From Mycobacterium uberis (GTDB lineage Bacteria > Actinomycetota > Actinomycetes > Mycobacteriales > Mycobacteriaceae), in contig NZ_QAYL01000001.1 of assembly GCF_003408705.1 (NCBI RefSeq), positions 248,001 to 312,000 on the forward strand: a stretch of 64,000 nucleotides of DNA. The letters run 5' to 3'. Positions within the stretch are counted from its first letter, which is position 1; the number at the start of each line of letters is the position of its first letter. The position numbers and the translations under genes were made by a program. The notes beneath the pieces are model-generated. The model was not told the DNA's origin. It made no database searches and was given only the letters and a program-made list of their open reading frames with translations. Positions 30,471 through 42,129 of this stretch are shown here, in pieces.

Positions 30471-31091
30471 TAAGGAGCCAGATCTCGCCGTCCGACCCGG
30501 GCTGTCGTCGATAATATCGCAACAGAGAACGTGCCAATCCTGTTACTTGGCAGGAGGATCGTGCTGTATATTGTTATTTGATCAGCCTTTCAGCGATCAC
30601 GTGCCGGCGTTCCGGAAGTATCATCTCCTATGTATCGAAGAGCTGGGAGGAATCCCAGGGCAACCCCAGCTTAGCTTCAAGCTAAGCAATCCCATTGCGG
30701 GCAGGTGTCAGGTTCGTCTCTCTTGACGCTTGGAGTGCCATCGATGACCCTGGCGTCGATTAACACTTGACCTTAATCTACTGGGAAAGCGTGGTCTGGC
30801 AGATCCCCGATTTCGGCCGTTACTGCGACAACCGTTTTACTCGGTCGCAATCAAGCAACAATTACCGGCGCACCGATGATAAGTACGTACTGGGCATGTG
30901 ACCTCCTGATGGTTACCCTGCCCTCGACTCTCAAAACCGTGTACCAACAACACGGGTACAGATCTCGTGGATCAATCGATAAAGTCGGGTCATCGAATCT
31001 ATTTTTGCGGTTTCGAGTAAGGTCAACATTTAGTGAAGGCACACAATGCTTTTCGGAGGTTTTATTCTTGGCTGTTGAACGAGATACTGTT
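30471..31091. other. Eroded DNA with one copy of a diverged repeat
   Basis: No gene recognised. The segment around 31000-31100 resembles 32250-32350 (shared aatgcttttcg-agg block followed by gagat-ctgttct). Confidence 0.4.
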
Positions 31092-31420
31092 CTATTGATC
31101 ATGCCAGGCGACCTCAATCATGAGCCCAACATTCACTTTTGGCGGCTCATCCCGCGAAAGCAATGCCCTCAGCACATCATGCACGCTCTGTTCACAGCAC
31201 TGCATCGCCTCGACGTCTGTAGCCGTGTACTGGTCATACATCTCATCGAGTTCCGTGATCTCCGCAGCGTATTGCCCGATCTTGTTCGTCGCCACCTGCT
31301 GCGTCCGCTGACGTTGTTGTTCTGTTTGGTTTCCTGTCCAACCTAGGTTGCGAAGCGCTGGAGCTACTATTCGGCCGCTTCGGCTATCCGTGTCGCGGTT
31401 GGACTCGACCAGACGTTTCC
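31092..31420 (-). pseudogene. PPE-family protein fragment
   Basis: The frame reads QRQRTQQVATNKIGQYAAEI then TELDEMYDQYTATDVEAMQ. This parallels the conserved PPE segment ...ATNxxGQNxxAIAxxExxYxEMWAQDxxAM. The conserved W is replaced and the frame is broken on both sides. It lies downstream of a PE fragment on the same strand, as in native PE-PPE pairs. Confidence 0.5.
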
Positions 31421-31714
31421 CGGTTCCGTACGTCAGTTTTTGAGCGAGTCAACTATGTGCTTCAGTCCTGGTCCCAAGCTGCTCGACAGTCACATTGCGG
31501 TTAGTAGCGAATCACTATCAGGGTCATATATACATATTGCCAGAGTTCTTCTCTGATGGAAGTTTGCTGTACATGTGTGTCCAACTAGAGAGTGAATCGT
31601 CAGAGTTGCTCTGCGGTGATGGTTCGTTGTAGAGCATCTTTATATTTTTTATAGCTGGAAATGATTATTGTTGCACGTGTCAGTGTTTGCGGTGTGGACA
31701 TTGGCGTCATCTAG

Positions 31715-32030
31715 GTTGATTGAGCGGTTTTGGCGCTGTTTGCTTCGGTGCTCGAATATGCTGCGGCAGTTAAGTCCCAAATCGACTGTATACCCCTCAA
31801 AGGTTGCCGAGGCTTGATAGATTTTTGTGACACTGTGTTGCGTGCCGAGCAAAGTATGCTACTGCCGATTCCGGCACTACGTGCCTACCCGGGTGCTGAA
31901 CATGTGTCGTTGCGGGGTACGTTGCAACACCGAACCCCTTCATGTCAGTAGCAATCTCCGCCAACGCGAAAGCCACCATCTTCAACGTCTCGAGGTTTAC
32001 GGACACATAAAGATATTCTAATTCCACTTT
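31715..32030 (-). pseudogene. PE-family protein fragment
   Basis: One frame gives VSVNLETLKMVAFALAEIAT followed by DMKGFGVATY and HVVPESAVAYFARHATQ. A second frame after a shift gives WDLTAAAYSSTEANSAK. These match the PE domain pattern (VxPExLxAAAxxLAxIG... DEVSxxIAxxFxxHAxxYQ ... GAxxYAxAEAANA). It is upstream of the PPE fragment at 31092-31420 in the same orientation. Confidence 0.6.
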
Positions 32031-32069
32031 TTCAACGAGGTCGGTAACGTAAAACCTAACAACTTTCAT

Positions 32070-33083
32070 GTGTCGGTTAGCATCGCGGACGTTGTTGGTG
32101 TGGCGAAGCCATCACTAGGCACAGTTGCATATGCGTCTATCAAGCCAACACTACCGGGACTACTGTCTAAGGCAGGCTACACCAAACTATTGCTCTGCAA
32201 GGGTAATGGGACTACCTGGATTCCTCGTCTCGAAGTTAAGCTATCAGATATATGCTTGCGATTTTGATGACGATCAACGTCTTAACGCAGGACCGCAATG
32301 CTTTTCGTAGGTCTTTTCTTCGAACTGAACTGAGATCCTGTTCTGTCGAGTGTGCCGACGTCTTAAAGCACCAGGACAGTCCCAGATGTCCGTGTGACAC
32401 CCGGAAATCCGAAATAGATTTTCGAAGTTCAGGTTTGGTGAATATTGGTGAGTGTTGCTTGAGCGTCCGTAAGCGGGGAAATCCACATTGGTGTCGGAAA
32501 GCACGTGCGGCGCCCCGACTCTGCTAATCGGTTTGATGATCCGTGCAGTAAGCAAATCACGGAACGCCCCCATCACCATCGGTGGTGACTTCAAAGCTGA
32601 GTATTCGGTGGGCATGGCACAACATCTCTCGTGAGTGTTGCAAGCAAGAGGACACGATTTCTAGGAATCTGTTGTCGCCGGATACCCGTGTGCTCAGGAT
32701 CCAGATTCTGCTGGCTGGCAGCCAGGCGTTGGGTCACTGCTTTCAGTGCCTTCAATCGAGCCTGGTTATGTGCCGATCCGAAATGCTCGATCTAGCGAGG
32801 TCTCTTCCGCGAGGACTACACGATCGGTACCGCCGTTGTTCCTGAGGTAGTCATCACAGTGCACACATACACCGCCATCGCACACTAAAGGGCTTCAGTT
32901 AGTACGTACATTGTGCTATCCGCCACCACCGGAAACCCCTAGTTCAAGGTCCATGGCTATGACGATCACCGAAAAAGTGGCTCAAGCCAGGTGAGCTAAC
33001 GCTGCACCAGGTATGACGCGGTAGCTCTAAGAATTTTAGTGCGAGAACCACCGACTTTAGCGACGATAATGCTTTGTAGCAGT
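32070..33083. other. Eroded DNA upstream of espB
   Basis: About 1 kb without a recognisable gene. It contains the second copy of the diverged repeat (32250-32350) and at its end the espB ribosome site aaggagg (33084-33090). An espB promoter must lie here, since the upstream ESX-1 genes are 4 kb away, but I cannot identify it. Confidence 0.45.
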
Positions 33084-33100
33084 AAGGAGGCTGATGCGAC

Positions 33101-34492
33101 ATGACACAATCACAGACAATGACGGTGGAGCAGACCGAAATCCTGGCGAGGGCCGCCGAGATAGAGTCAGCGATGACGGCAGCACCCACCAACATAGTTG
33201 CCAACGCGTGCGCTCTTCAGGTCGCAGTCAACGCGGCTCAACAACTCAATTTGAACGCCTACAACATGCGGATCTACCTTGCGGCAGGCTATCAGGAGTG
33301 GCAGAAGCTGGCGCAGTCCATGCGGAACGCGGCCAAGGCTTATGGGGAGGTTGATGAGGATTCGGCGCAAGTCATGAACAACGACGGCCAAGGTTCCGTG
33401 TCGGCTCATTCGGCCGGGACAGAGAATGGGAGTGTGGTCGCGTTAGGCGGTACTCCGACCGTGAAATTAGGCAGACCTGATTTCATCGACCTTAAAACGG
33501 CGGCCACCCAAATCGAACAGCCAGACCAAGGGGCATCAGCCGCAAGCTTTAGGGATGCCTGGATTAAGTATAACCTTAAGTTGCAAGAAATGAAAAAGCT
33601 TTTCCGGCCCTTCCGGGATTGGACAGGTGACGCGGCGGCCGCGGTTACGGTTTCAATGGAGCAACAAAGTGAATGGTTGGATCGGATGGCGAAAACGAGT
33701 GTCGCGATGGCTAAGCAGGGTGACTTCGTAGCGGATTCGCAGCGCACGGCCTATGTAAACCACCCGAAGCTATATGACATACAGGCACTCGAAGCGAAAT
33801 ACAATTCGACCACTGACCAGAACGTCAGACAGCAACTCATGCAGACCTATGCGATCTACCAGCAAAAGTCTGATGACGTCCTGTCCCAGTACAGCAGCAG
33901 CTGTATCCTCGAGGCAGTGCAGCCACCGAAACCTGCCGTCGCAGTCAAAATCGATTTGCCGCCAGACTCGAGCCAACAGAGTCTGATACCCAGTTATGTG
34001 ATGAAAAATTTGAAGAGCGGTACCGGCGGTAGCCTTACGCTGCCCATGATGCCGCCCACGATGTCTTCGTCTTCCATGAGTGAGTCTAGTGGTTCTGTGC
34101 CGACTGCCACGGGCGTACAGTCGACAAATGCTGTACACGATGTGGCGCATGCGCCGGCGGCAGCAAGTGCCGGGATGAAGCCGATGTCGTTCAGCGGCGG
34201 TGGAATAGGAGGTGCTTCGGTGTCGCCGCTAGTGCCCAAGGTCTACGCGGACTCGGCGCGGCCCGCTGCAACGTCCGATGTCGCAGAGGTGGGTCGTGGT
34301 GCTGGCTCCACCGTCGGTGCGGTAGGTGGCGGTGGTATGGGAATGCCGATGGGCGCTTATGGTGCGGGGTACGGAAGTTCCAAAACTAAGGGAACTCAGC
34401 AAGACGACGAAGCGCTTTACACCGAGGATCGGGCGTGGACTGAGGCCGTCATCGGTAATCGCCGTCGCCGAGACAGCAAGGAGTTAAAATAA
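33101..34492 (+). CDS. espB: ESX-1 secreted protein EspB
   Basis: EspB is a PE/PPE-like helical-bundle protein exported by ESX-1 and cleaved by MycP1; the M. tuberculosis protein forms oligomers and binds phospholipids. The 463-residue product has the WxG-type turn (DWTGDAA), a YxxxD/E export-like motif (YGEVDE) and a Gly/Ser/Pro-rich C-terminal half. It ends ALYTEDRAWTEAVIGNRRRRD as in M. tuberculosis. A strong ribosome site (aaggagg) lies 10 bp before ATG 33101. The stop overlaps espL (TAATG). Middle and linker residues are divergent, but the frame is intact. Confidence 0.95.
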   Translation: MTQSQTMTVEQTEILARAAEIESAMTAAPTNIVANACALQVAVNAAQQLNLNAYNMRIYLAAGYQEWQKLAQSMRNAAKAYGEVDEDSAQVMNNDGQGSVSAHSAGTENGSVVALGGTPTVKLGRPDFIDLKTAATQIEQPDQGASAASFRDAWIKYNLKLQEMKKLFRPFRDWTGDAAAAVTVSMEQQSEWLDRMAKTSVAMAKQGDFVADSQRTAYVNHPKLYDIQALEAKYNSTTDQNVRQQLMQTYAIYQQKSDDVLSQYSSSCILEAVQPPKPAVAVKIDLPPDSSQQSLIPSYVMKNLKSGTGGSLTLPMMPPTMSSSSMSESSGSVPTATGVQSTNAVHDVAHAPAAASAGMKPMSFSGGGIGGASVSPLVPKVYADSARPAATSDVAEVGRGAGSTVGAVGGGGMGMPMGAYGAGYGSSKTKGTQQDDEALYTEDRAWTEAVIGNRRRRDSKELK

Positions 34493-34833
34493 TGGATTTG
34501 GACCCGACGCAAGCTCGGACATTAGCTCTGCTAGGGCAATTTCAGTCGGCCTTGGACGGACAGTTCAACCGAATGAACGACGGAGTTTTCAAAGCCTCGG
34601 ATCGAGAAAAGACCGTCGAAGTAACGATCAATGGATATCAGTGGCTAACTGGCATTCGTATCGAAAGTGGCGCTTTGCGTGAGCTGGGCCACGAAGTAGT
34701 CGCCGCTCGGATCAACGAAGCTTTACAGAATGCGCAGGGCGCGGCAACCGCCTACAACGAAGTCGCGGGGGAGCAGCTCGCCACAAAGTTGTCCGCCCTC
34801 TCCCGTGCGATCAGTGAACCGCCGTTAGCTTAA
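34492..34833 (+). CDS. espL: ESX-1 associated protein EspL (YbaB-like)
   Basis: EspL is a small YbaB/EbfC-like cytoplasmic protein encoded in the ESX-1 locus and needed for stability of Esp substrates. The 113-residue product has the YbaB-like pattern KTVEVTINGYQWLTGIRIE and a helical N- and C-terminus. It starts at the ATG overlapping the espB stop by one base. Confidence 0.9.
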   Translation: MDLDPTQARTLALLGQFQSALDGQFNRMNDGVFKASDREKTVEVTINGYQWLTGIRIESGALRELGHEVVAARINEALQNAQGAATAYNEVAGEQLATKLSALSRAISEPPLA

Positions 34834-35334
34834 CGCCTTGTTGTGACGGCAAAGGTCTAGCGGTGTAGTATGCATTTCAGCGACATTGCTGGATATTGGT
34901 GATTAGTTAGTTGTCATGGTGCGGTATCGGCAGGCCATTTATTGGCCGTTGAGTACGAATTGGTTACGGTCCAACCATGGTGGTGTGAGCAGACACTCCG
35001 TCGCTGGTGGCTTTGCACGTTTATGGTTACACAGTGACAACCGCGGTATGAGAAGGTCGCCGCTTTGATTGCTAAATGCCGCAGTTGGCTGCCCTTAATG
35101 TTGGTTACGCTTAATAATTGTATGATCTGCGCGATATCCACACCGAGCGGCCGCCAGCGTATTTGGGAGGTAACACCTTGACCGATGGTTCAAGCTGTGC
35201 AACACGTGTGCCAATTTAACGCGAGATTACTCCGGACGTCGATAGATGCTCAGCCAACCGGACATCGTGGTATGGGGTTCGTCGATAGACGTGATCGATG
35301 TGGTCGGGCGAGTTGCTGGGAGGTGAATATACAG
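34834..35334. other. espL-espK intergenic region
   Basis: A 500-bp spacer with no recognised gene. A gggagg at 35164-35169 precedes a TTG (35178) opening only 13 codons. The in-frame extension of espK from 35185 carries no family resemblance before the TTG at 35335. Confidence 0.45.
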
Positions 35335-37452
35335 TTGGGTATTTTAAGGCCAACGGGTGAGTATGCCGAGCGGATGCTCGATCCAGGTGGGTGGCCAGAT
35401 GCCAATGAAGACACCTTCTATGACCGAGCACAAGAGTTCAGCCAGGTTTTGTGGAAGGTCACCGATGTTTTGGAGACAACTCGGTATCAGAAGAGCCTAG
35501 TCTTCGACAGCGGTATTTGGTCAGGTGGTGCCGCCAATGCCGCCAGCGGCGCGCTCGGCATGAATGTCAATCAATTAATGATGTTGCAGGATTATCTCAC
35601 AACGGCGATTACCTGGCATAGGCATATCGCTGGGTTAATTGCGCAAGCTAAGTCGGATATCGGAAATAATGTCGACGAGGCCCATAGAGATATCATAGTC
35701 CTAGAGAATGACGCTAAGATGAACGCTGACGAGCGTGCCACTGTAATTAATCAATTGGTCAACTCGACATATGTGGCCAATGTCAGCGTGGTTTCCGACG
35801 CCGCTGAACGAGTCTTGGCATCCAAGAACTGGAAACCGCCGAATAGTGCCTTGAAAGAATTGCTTGATCAGAAATCGCCGCACCCAGACGTACCGATGCT
35901 GGTGGTCGAGACCCCGGGCACTACGCTGAACATACTGAAATCAACCTCTGTATCTTTCATCCCAATGCCAGTTTCGCCGGTAATCCCGAGCAAGCTCGGC
36001 ATCCCGGTTACACCGCCCCCAGTCAGACCTGTAACACCTACGCCGGTAACTCCGGTCCCGGTGACGCTGACGTCAGCTCTCGTGGCACCGCCACACTTAG
36101 CACCCAACATGCCGTTTTCGGCACCTGGCACCCAGCCAGTCCCAAGCCCATCTCCTTCACCTAGTCAGCTCTTAATGCCGGCGGACCTTGGAAAATCTCA
36201 TCCTATGACGCCAGACACCTCTGGGTACGATGCTGCTTATATGAAACCGGTGGCGGCGACGACCGATGCGCCAGTTTCGGGTAAGCATGTCGACCATCAA
36301 CTGCAATCTGGGGCAGGAGCAGACGACACATCAGATACATCAACCGAGGTGGCGCGCACCGCAGCTAGTGGAGTAGGTGTACCCGCAGCGAGGTTGGCGT
36401 CGGCACCAGCCCCGTCGATGGGTGGTGGCGGCTCGAAATCGGGCGGAGGCTTGGATGCGGGTTCGGCCACGGCATCGAACGCGACCCAGCGTGGTGGAGT
36501 TGGCCGGGCGCCGTTGGGATCGATCAAGTCAACGGTAGTGGTGCCAAGTACTGAGCACGTGTCGACGCGTCTCACCCGTCATGCGGCGCTGAGGAACGAC
36601 ACGCATGACGCCGAGACGTCTGATTTGGCGGCGGCCGTATCGGTCCCGGTTTCGGCGGTGCGGGCCGCGCGCGACGCTGCGACCGCAGCCACTCGTCGCA
36701 GCGCTAAGTCTGATCCAGTCGTGTTGGCACGACGTATACTAGCTGCGCTAAACGCGTCTGACAGTCCTGGTCTGGGTGACTTCGGATTCTTCTGGATAAC
36801 CGCGGTGACCACTGACAGAAAGATCGTGGTGGCCAACAGCTACGGGCTGGCCTATATCCCCAGCGGGGTGGAGTTACCGAACGCAGTGTATATGGCCAGC
36901 GCTGATGATGCGATCCCTGCCGAAGAGCGGGCTCGTTCTGCTACCTACCCAGTAATGGCTGTCCAGGACTGGGCGACCCATTACGCGACCAAGTTGCGGG
37001 CGGTAATCGGTACTAAAGAGCAGTTAGCTGACTCTGATCCTGGCGCAGCCAAGATCATGCTAGAGCGGGATGATATCCCCGAGAGCGGTAGAATGATTGG
37101 CCGGTCTCGGCTGGAAGTGGTGGATCCAGAGATGGCGACTCGGCTGGCAGACACCAGTGATGTGCGTTTGCTTGATCTGTTGCCCCCGGCTCCGGCTGAT
37201 GCCAATCCACCAGAAGATAGGCGAACCATGATGTGGTTCGACCTGATGAAGTTCATGACTAGCACCGCCGCTGGCCGCGAGGTTGCACACCTGAAGGCGT
37301 TCCGCACCTACGCTACCCACGCCAGAGAGATCGCACTGCACCAGGCGTATAGTGCGGCCGATGCGCAAGCTCTGCGTCCGGCCGTGGCTGATTGGCTGTA
37401 CTGGCAATACGTCGTTGTGTTACTTGGCAATGCAATGTCGGACATGGTCTAA
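35335..37452 (+). CDS. espK: ESX-1 secretion-associated protein EspK
   Basis: EspK is a PPE-like chaperone associated with EspB secretion. The start is TTG 35335: it gives [20 protein letters not shown], which aligns residue for residue with the M. tuberculosis start MSITRPTG, and GGGAGG lies about 11 bp upstream. The product is 705 residues. An N-terminal helical domain has the [14 protein letters not shown] turn and [19 protein letters not shown]. Then come a Pro/Thr-rich linker with [12 protein letters not shown] repeats (about 210-310) and a conserved C-terminal domain ([20 protein letters not shown] to the end). The linker is shorter than in M. tuberculosis. Confidence 0.93.
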   Translation: MGILRPTGEYAERMLDPGGWPDANEDTFYDRAQEFSQVLWKVTDVLETTRYQKSLVFDSGIWSGGAANAASGALGMNVNQLMMLQDYLTTAITWHRHIAGLIAQAKSDIGNNVDEAHRDIIVLENDAKMNADERATVINQLVNSTYVANVSVVSDAAERVLASKNWKPPNSALKELLDQKSPHPDVPMLVVETPGTTLNILKSTSVSFIPMPVSPVIPSKLGIPVTPPPVRPVTPTPVTPVPVTLTSALVAPPHLAPNMPFSAPGTQPVPSPSPSPSQLLMPADLGKSHPMTPDTSGYDAAYMKPVAATTDAPVSGKHVDHQLQSGAGADDTSDTSTEVARTAASGVGVPAARLASAPAPSMGGGGSKSGGGLDAGSATASNATQRGGVGRAPLGSIKSTVVVPSTEHVSTRLTRHAALRNDTHDAETSDLAAAVSVPVSAVRAARDAATAATRRSAKSDPVVLARRILAALNASDSPGLGDFGFFWITAVTTDRKIVVANSYGLAYIPSGVELPNAVYMASADDAIPAEERARSATYPVMAVQDWATHYATKLRAVIGTKEQLADSDPGAAKIMLERDDIPESGRMIGRSRLEVVDPEMATRLADTSDVRLLDLLPPAPADANPPEDRRTMMWFDLMKFMTSTAAGREVAHLKAFRTYATHAREIALHQAYSAADAQALRPAVADWLYWQYVVVLLGNAMSDMV

Positions 37453-37599
37453 GCCAAGGCAGGCAACAGTCGCGACGATGAACTCCGGTTGCCTCAGCCG
37501 CAGCAGGTCATGAGAACCGTGGTGACATACGCTATACTAGCTCTCCGCTATCGCGCTGTCGGCTCCGTCTTGTCCGAGCAGGACTAGGTCACACTTTAT
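37453..37599. other. espK downstream spacer
   Basis: No gene. It marks the junction between the ESX-1 block and the ISL3 relic / Rv0441c-type block. Confidence 0.4.
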
Positions 37600-37860
37600 G
37601 AGACTCTATATATACATTTGGGGATGTAGTCGGGGTCTGAGGCTGTCGGTGTCCAGTAGTGATCTGGCGATGTAATGGGTGAGGTTGCGGAACCCGAGGG
37701 CGGAGCCTTGGAAGTGTTCGAGTCGTCCGTTGATAGCTTTTGGTCGGTCGAAGAGAGTGACATTCTTTTCAAGATCTGTCCGAGGGTTATAACCTCCCTG
37801 AGCGTCTTGGGGACTGCGTAGCGTACGGATACGATGAGCTTGACCATCGTTTCGCGTCTC
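37600..37860 (-). mobile_element. ISL3-family transposase relic, C-terminal end
   Basis: Minus-strand frames give KLIVSVRYAVPKTLREVITL and, after a shift, AINGRLEHFQGSALGFRNLT then HYIARSLLDTD. The latter is the typical ISL3 transposase C-terminus. A related piece (INGHLEYLHRSALGLRNLTH) occurs at about 54970 on the opposite strand, so both derive from similar elements. Confidence 0.82.
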
Positions 37861-37884
37861 TTTTTCTTGTCGGGTTTAAGATAG

Positions 37885-38322
37885 AATTTAAGTGGCTAGC
37901 TACAGTTCTTACCCACTGCCCCTTCACCTATCTGATCGCCGTCGATAACGGCTATGGCGTGCACCGTGCACACTGTGACGGTCGAACCGACGCTGTGCAT
38001 CCTTACCGAAGACCCTGGGAGCCTCGAGGTGCCCGGAATAGTGATCGATGTCAGCTTGATCGGCGGGCACCCCCACGCAAACTTCACCCAACACAGCAAC
38101 GTCGTCACGCTGCTGTGGCCTCCGCCCGAGCCCAGCAAGTACTCACTGATCGTCGACGGCCACGCCGAGGCGAACCCCGACAACGAGACCGCCCGGTACG
38201 GTATCGTTCCGACTGACTCGCTCGGCTACTGCACCGCGAAGCCGAACCTGACCTTACCGAAACCGCCAAAGACCACAAGCACGACTGCGTGCTGTTCTCA
38301 CTTCAGACCTAACCCGCCTACG
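37885..38322 (+). pseudogene. PPOX-like (pyridoxamine-phosphate-oxidase fold) protein, Rv0441c position
   Basis: One frame gives PFTYLIAVDNG, then after a frameshift near 37950 the plus frame gives VHTVTVEP, HPHANFTQHSNVVTLLWPPP and EPSKYSLIVDGHAEA. This is the pattern of small split-barrel flavin-binding proteins (VTLLWPPxEPGGYSLIVDG). It converges on groEL2, as Rv0441c does in M. tuberculosis. The N-terminal frameshift makes it a probable pseudogene, although the C-terminal part stays open. Confidence 0.65.
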
Positions 38323-38323
38323 C

Positions 38324-38372
38324 GCACGAAAGAGCCCGGTCTCAAAATAAAGGGGACCGGGCTCTTTCGTGC
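38324..38372. terminator. Bidirectional intrinsic terminator (18-bp perfect stem)
   Basis: gcacgaaagagcccggtc (38324-38341) is perfectly mirrored by gaccgggctctttcgtgc (38355-38372) across a 13-base loop. It lies just past the groEL2 stop, between convergent genes, so it can serve both. The short A/T-rich loop lacks long U-tails. Confidence 0.88.
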
Positions 38373-38384
38373 TTGGACTGGGAT

Positions 38385-40043
<1,659 letters not shown>

Positions 40044-40144
40044 TTAGAGTTACCGAATGACGACAACCCCGTTACTTATGCTGGCCGGGTGCAGTGCCCG
40101 CGACGGACGACCCCAACTTCCTGGCTGGGTCTCACCGTCCCGAC

Positions 40145-40171
40145 CTAGCACTCGCCGGTCGCGAGTGCCAA
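40145..40171. promoter_or_regulatory. CIRCE operator 1
   Basis: CTAGCACTC-N9-GAGTGCCAA closely matches the HrcA operator TTAGCACTC-N9-GAGTGCTAA. It lies about 135 bp upstream of the groEL2 ATG. Confidence 0.88.
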
Positions 40172-40179
40172 CGTCATTT

Positions 40180-40206
40180 TTAGCACTCGCCTATGCCGAG
40201 TGCAAG
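40180..40206. promoter_or_regulatory. CIRCE operator 2
   Basis: TTAGCACTC-N9-GAGTGCAAG has a perfect left arm and a 7/9 right arm. It is centred 35 bp from the first operator, as in other mycobacterial groEL2 promoters with paired CIRCEs. Confidence 0.85.
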
Positions 40207-40433
40207 AACACCCCTGGGAGGACTACCACGCCGCGCGCAAACCCTTGTCAATGACACCAGTGACCCGCTCAACGCCAAGTTGCACGCCTCCGGAGTCAGG
40301 GACCACTAACTTGGCCGACCAACAGGCCGCCGGCGGCAACTACAGCCTGTACCGAGTCGATATCGCCCCGGCTGATGATGAACCCGGACCACACCATTCC
40401 GGAAACCTTACTTTGTTTCGTCCGAGACGATGA
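40200..40433 (+). pseudogene. Possible CtaG-like membrane protein fragment
   Basis: The open frame contains HPWEDYHAAR and NLADQQAAGG. These weakly recall the ...DQQxAGGIxW segment of cytochrome c oxidase assembly (CtaG-type) proteins. No membrane segments follow in frame. Low confidence; it could be coincidence. Confidence 0.25.
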
Positions 40434-40739
40434 AACTTTACGATGGCCGTAACTGGAAGGATGCTCAGCAGGGCTAAATTTCTCCACGTTCTTCCCGGCG
40501 GATTGCACGGCTGCCACAACGAGGCCGACACCGCCACCTCCATCTTGATGCTGTTCGCTACGTTGGCGGCTATGATCGACAACGAACGCTGCGAGTAGTC
40601 CGTCCGGCATGGACAACTACTTGGGTCCAGTAGCTGGCGGATCCTGTGCGCAACCGACTCAGAAATTAAAATTAAGCTCCAGCCTCGGAGCAGTCAGACG
40701 TCGAATCTACTTCGACAGGACGGCCCGTCATAGCCTCCG

Positions 40740-41700
40740 GGTTCAGGCTCCGGGCCTGTCGCAGCATTGCGTGAACAATATGAGGCCTGTATTCAGTGCC
40801 CAGAATGTGGCGCCCACATCAGTCGGGCTTACCGCCGATACGGCCACAACTAACGTAATCGCTGCTGGGGCCCGCCCCATGAGGTCCGTCGGGTCAGACA
40901 TAGCTGCTACCAGCGACGAACCCAGAGTGCCGCGTAGCTTGAGTCCGGCCACTGCGTTAATCACCTCGACGGGTGCTGTGGAGATGCGCGTGATTAACGC
41001 GGCAAGCATCAGGCAGACAAAGCCGAAGGCCGTCGTGGCCGGTTACCACCACGCCGGATCACGATGTGCCTCCGGAGAGATCGGAACGGCCGGGCTAATG
41101 GTGGACAAGCTAATCACGTGCCCCATCGAACACCACGGCGATTAGCGTACCGAGCGCGGTTACCGCCATTGATTCCCACCACGGTACATTGGTAGCCATA
41201 GGAGCCTATAATCACAATACTGGGCACGTTCTGGGCCCCCATCGTGAAGATAGAAGATATAGTAGAGTTTAGTGCGATACCGACCGCCGCCTCCTAAACT
41301 CATTTGCGTCATTTGCGGGGTCGTCCAGACACGGGAGCGACGGCCTCGAAAGGGTGGGGCGGTGGGTGAGAGCAGTCATGCCTAACGTGGCCACGAAGGC
41401 CGTCGGCACCGTCCATCGTGGAGCGAATCCGGTGAACGCCAGCCAGGTCAACAGGATAGGCGCCATCTCCAACAGGTGCGCGGCCAGGCCACGGAGCAGG
41501 GTCAGACACAACTATAACACAACACCGGCGAGCATCGCCTGGGTAATCTGTGCCAAGACCTCGGTGATCAGCGTACTCATCCGCGTCCACACGCCGGCCA
41601 GCAGCAGGGCACTGACAAGCAAAAAACGCTCAGACCGCGGCCGGCTAGCCGCCCCTCTACAGCACCAGTGCTGACAGGACCACAACACCGGGCGTCGACT
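40740..41700 (-). pseudogene. BenE-type benzoate/permease transporter relic
   Basis: Minus-strand frames give MSTLITEVLAQITQAMLAGV then VL-stop-LCLTLLRGLAAHLLE and MAPILLTWLAFTGFAPRWTV. Further downstream comes PVEVINAVAGLKLRGTLGSS then LVAAMSDPTDLMGRAP and GATFWALNTGLIL. The order and motifs match BenE-family transporters (...RVTGAMLAGVLL... APILLTWLxxxRFARRWAVP... GLALLGxLGxSLxxAMxDP... GAAFWGLxxGL). Stops and frameshifts interrupt it. Confidence 0.72.
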
Positions 41701-42096
41701 AGGCGGTGGTGAGCGGCAGCCGGTGTCGCCGGCTCAACCACAGCGTTCCGAGCTCGAGGGTGCGGCACACCGCCGTCAACCCCGCGGTGACCTGATCAAA
41801 GGGACTCTCACCGCCTGCAGGCCGTCCAAAACGACGACGAATGCATTCGTGTAGCCTCCTAGCGCGATGCTAGACTCTGCATGAATCGGTTTAACTTGCG
41901 TTCCGCAAACATATTTTTTATTTGAGAATTTTAGTTCCCAACGTTCTGTTTCAAGAATCCTTAGGTATGGCAAGGACGTGGACGAGATGTCAGTCTTGGT
42001 GGGCCGCCCGGGTACGTGCCGAGCCACAGACAAGCAGCCTTTACGCTTGCCGCACTGGTGGCTGCGGCGAGCATCGGCATAGAGGAGTCTCTCTCG

Positions 42097-42114
42097 GAGA
42101 GAGAGAGAGAGAGA
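42097..42114 (+). repeat. (GA)9 dinucleotide repeat
   Basis: Nine GA units preceded by tctctctc (42088-42095), forming a small palindrome. It lies in decayed sequence. Confidence 0.95.
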
Positions 42115-42129
42115 ATGGCACGCGCAACT

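Noticed and set aside
40200..40433. CtaG-type cytochrome oxidase assembly gene
   Set aside because: Only one short motif-like stretch (DQQAAGG) and no membrane helices; kept as a low-confidence fragment rather than a firm call.
42088..42114. GA-rich palindrome as a regulatory hairpin or CRISPR-like repeat
   Set aside because: It is a simple dinucleotide repeat in decayed DNA. No spaced repeats of CRISPR type were seen anywhere in the window.
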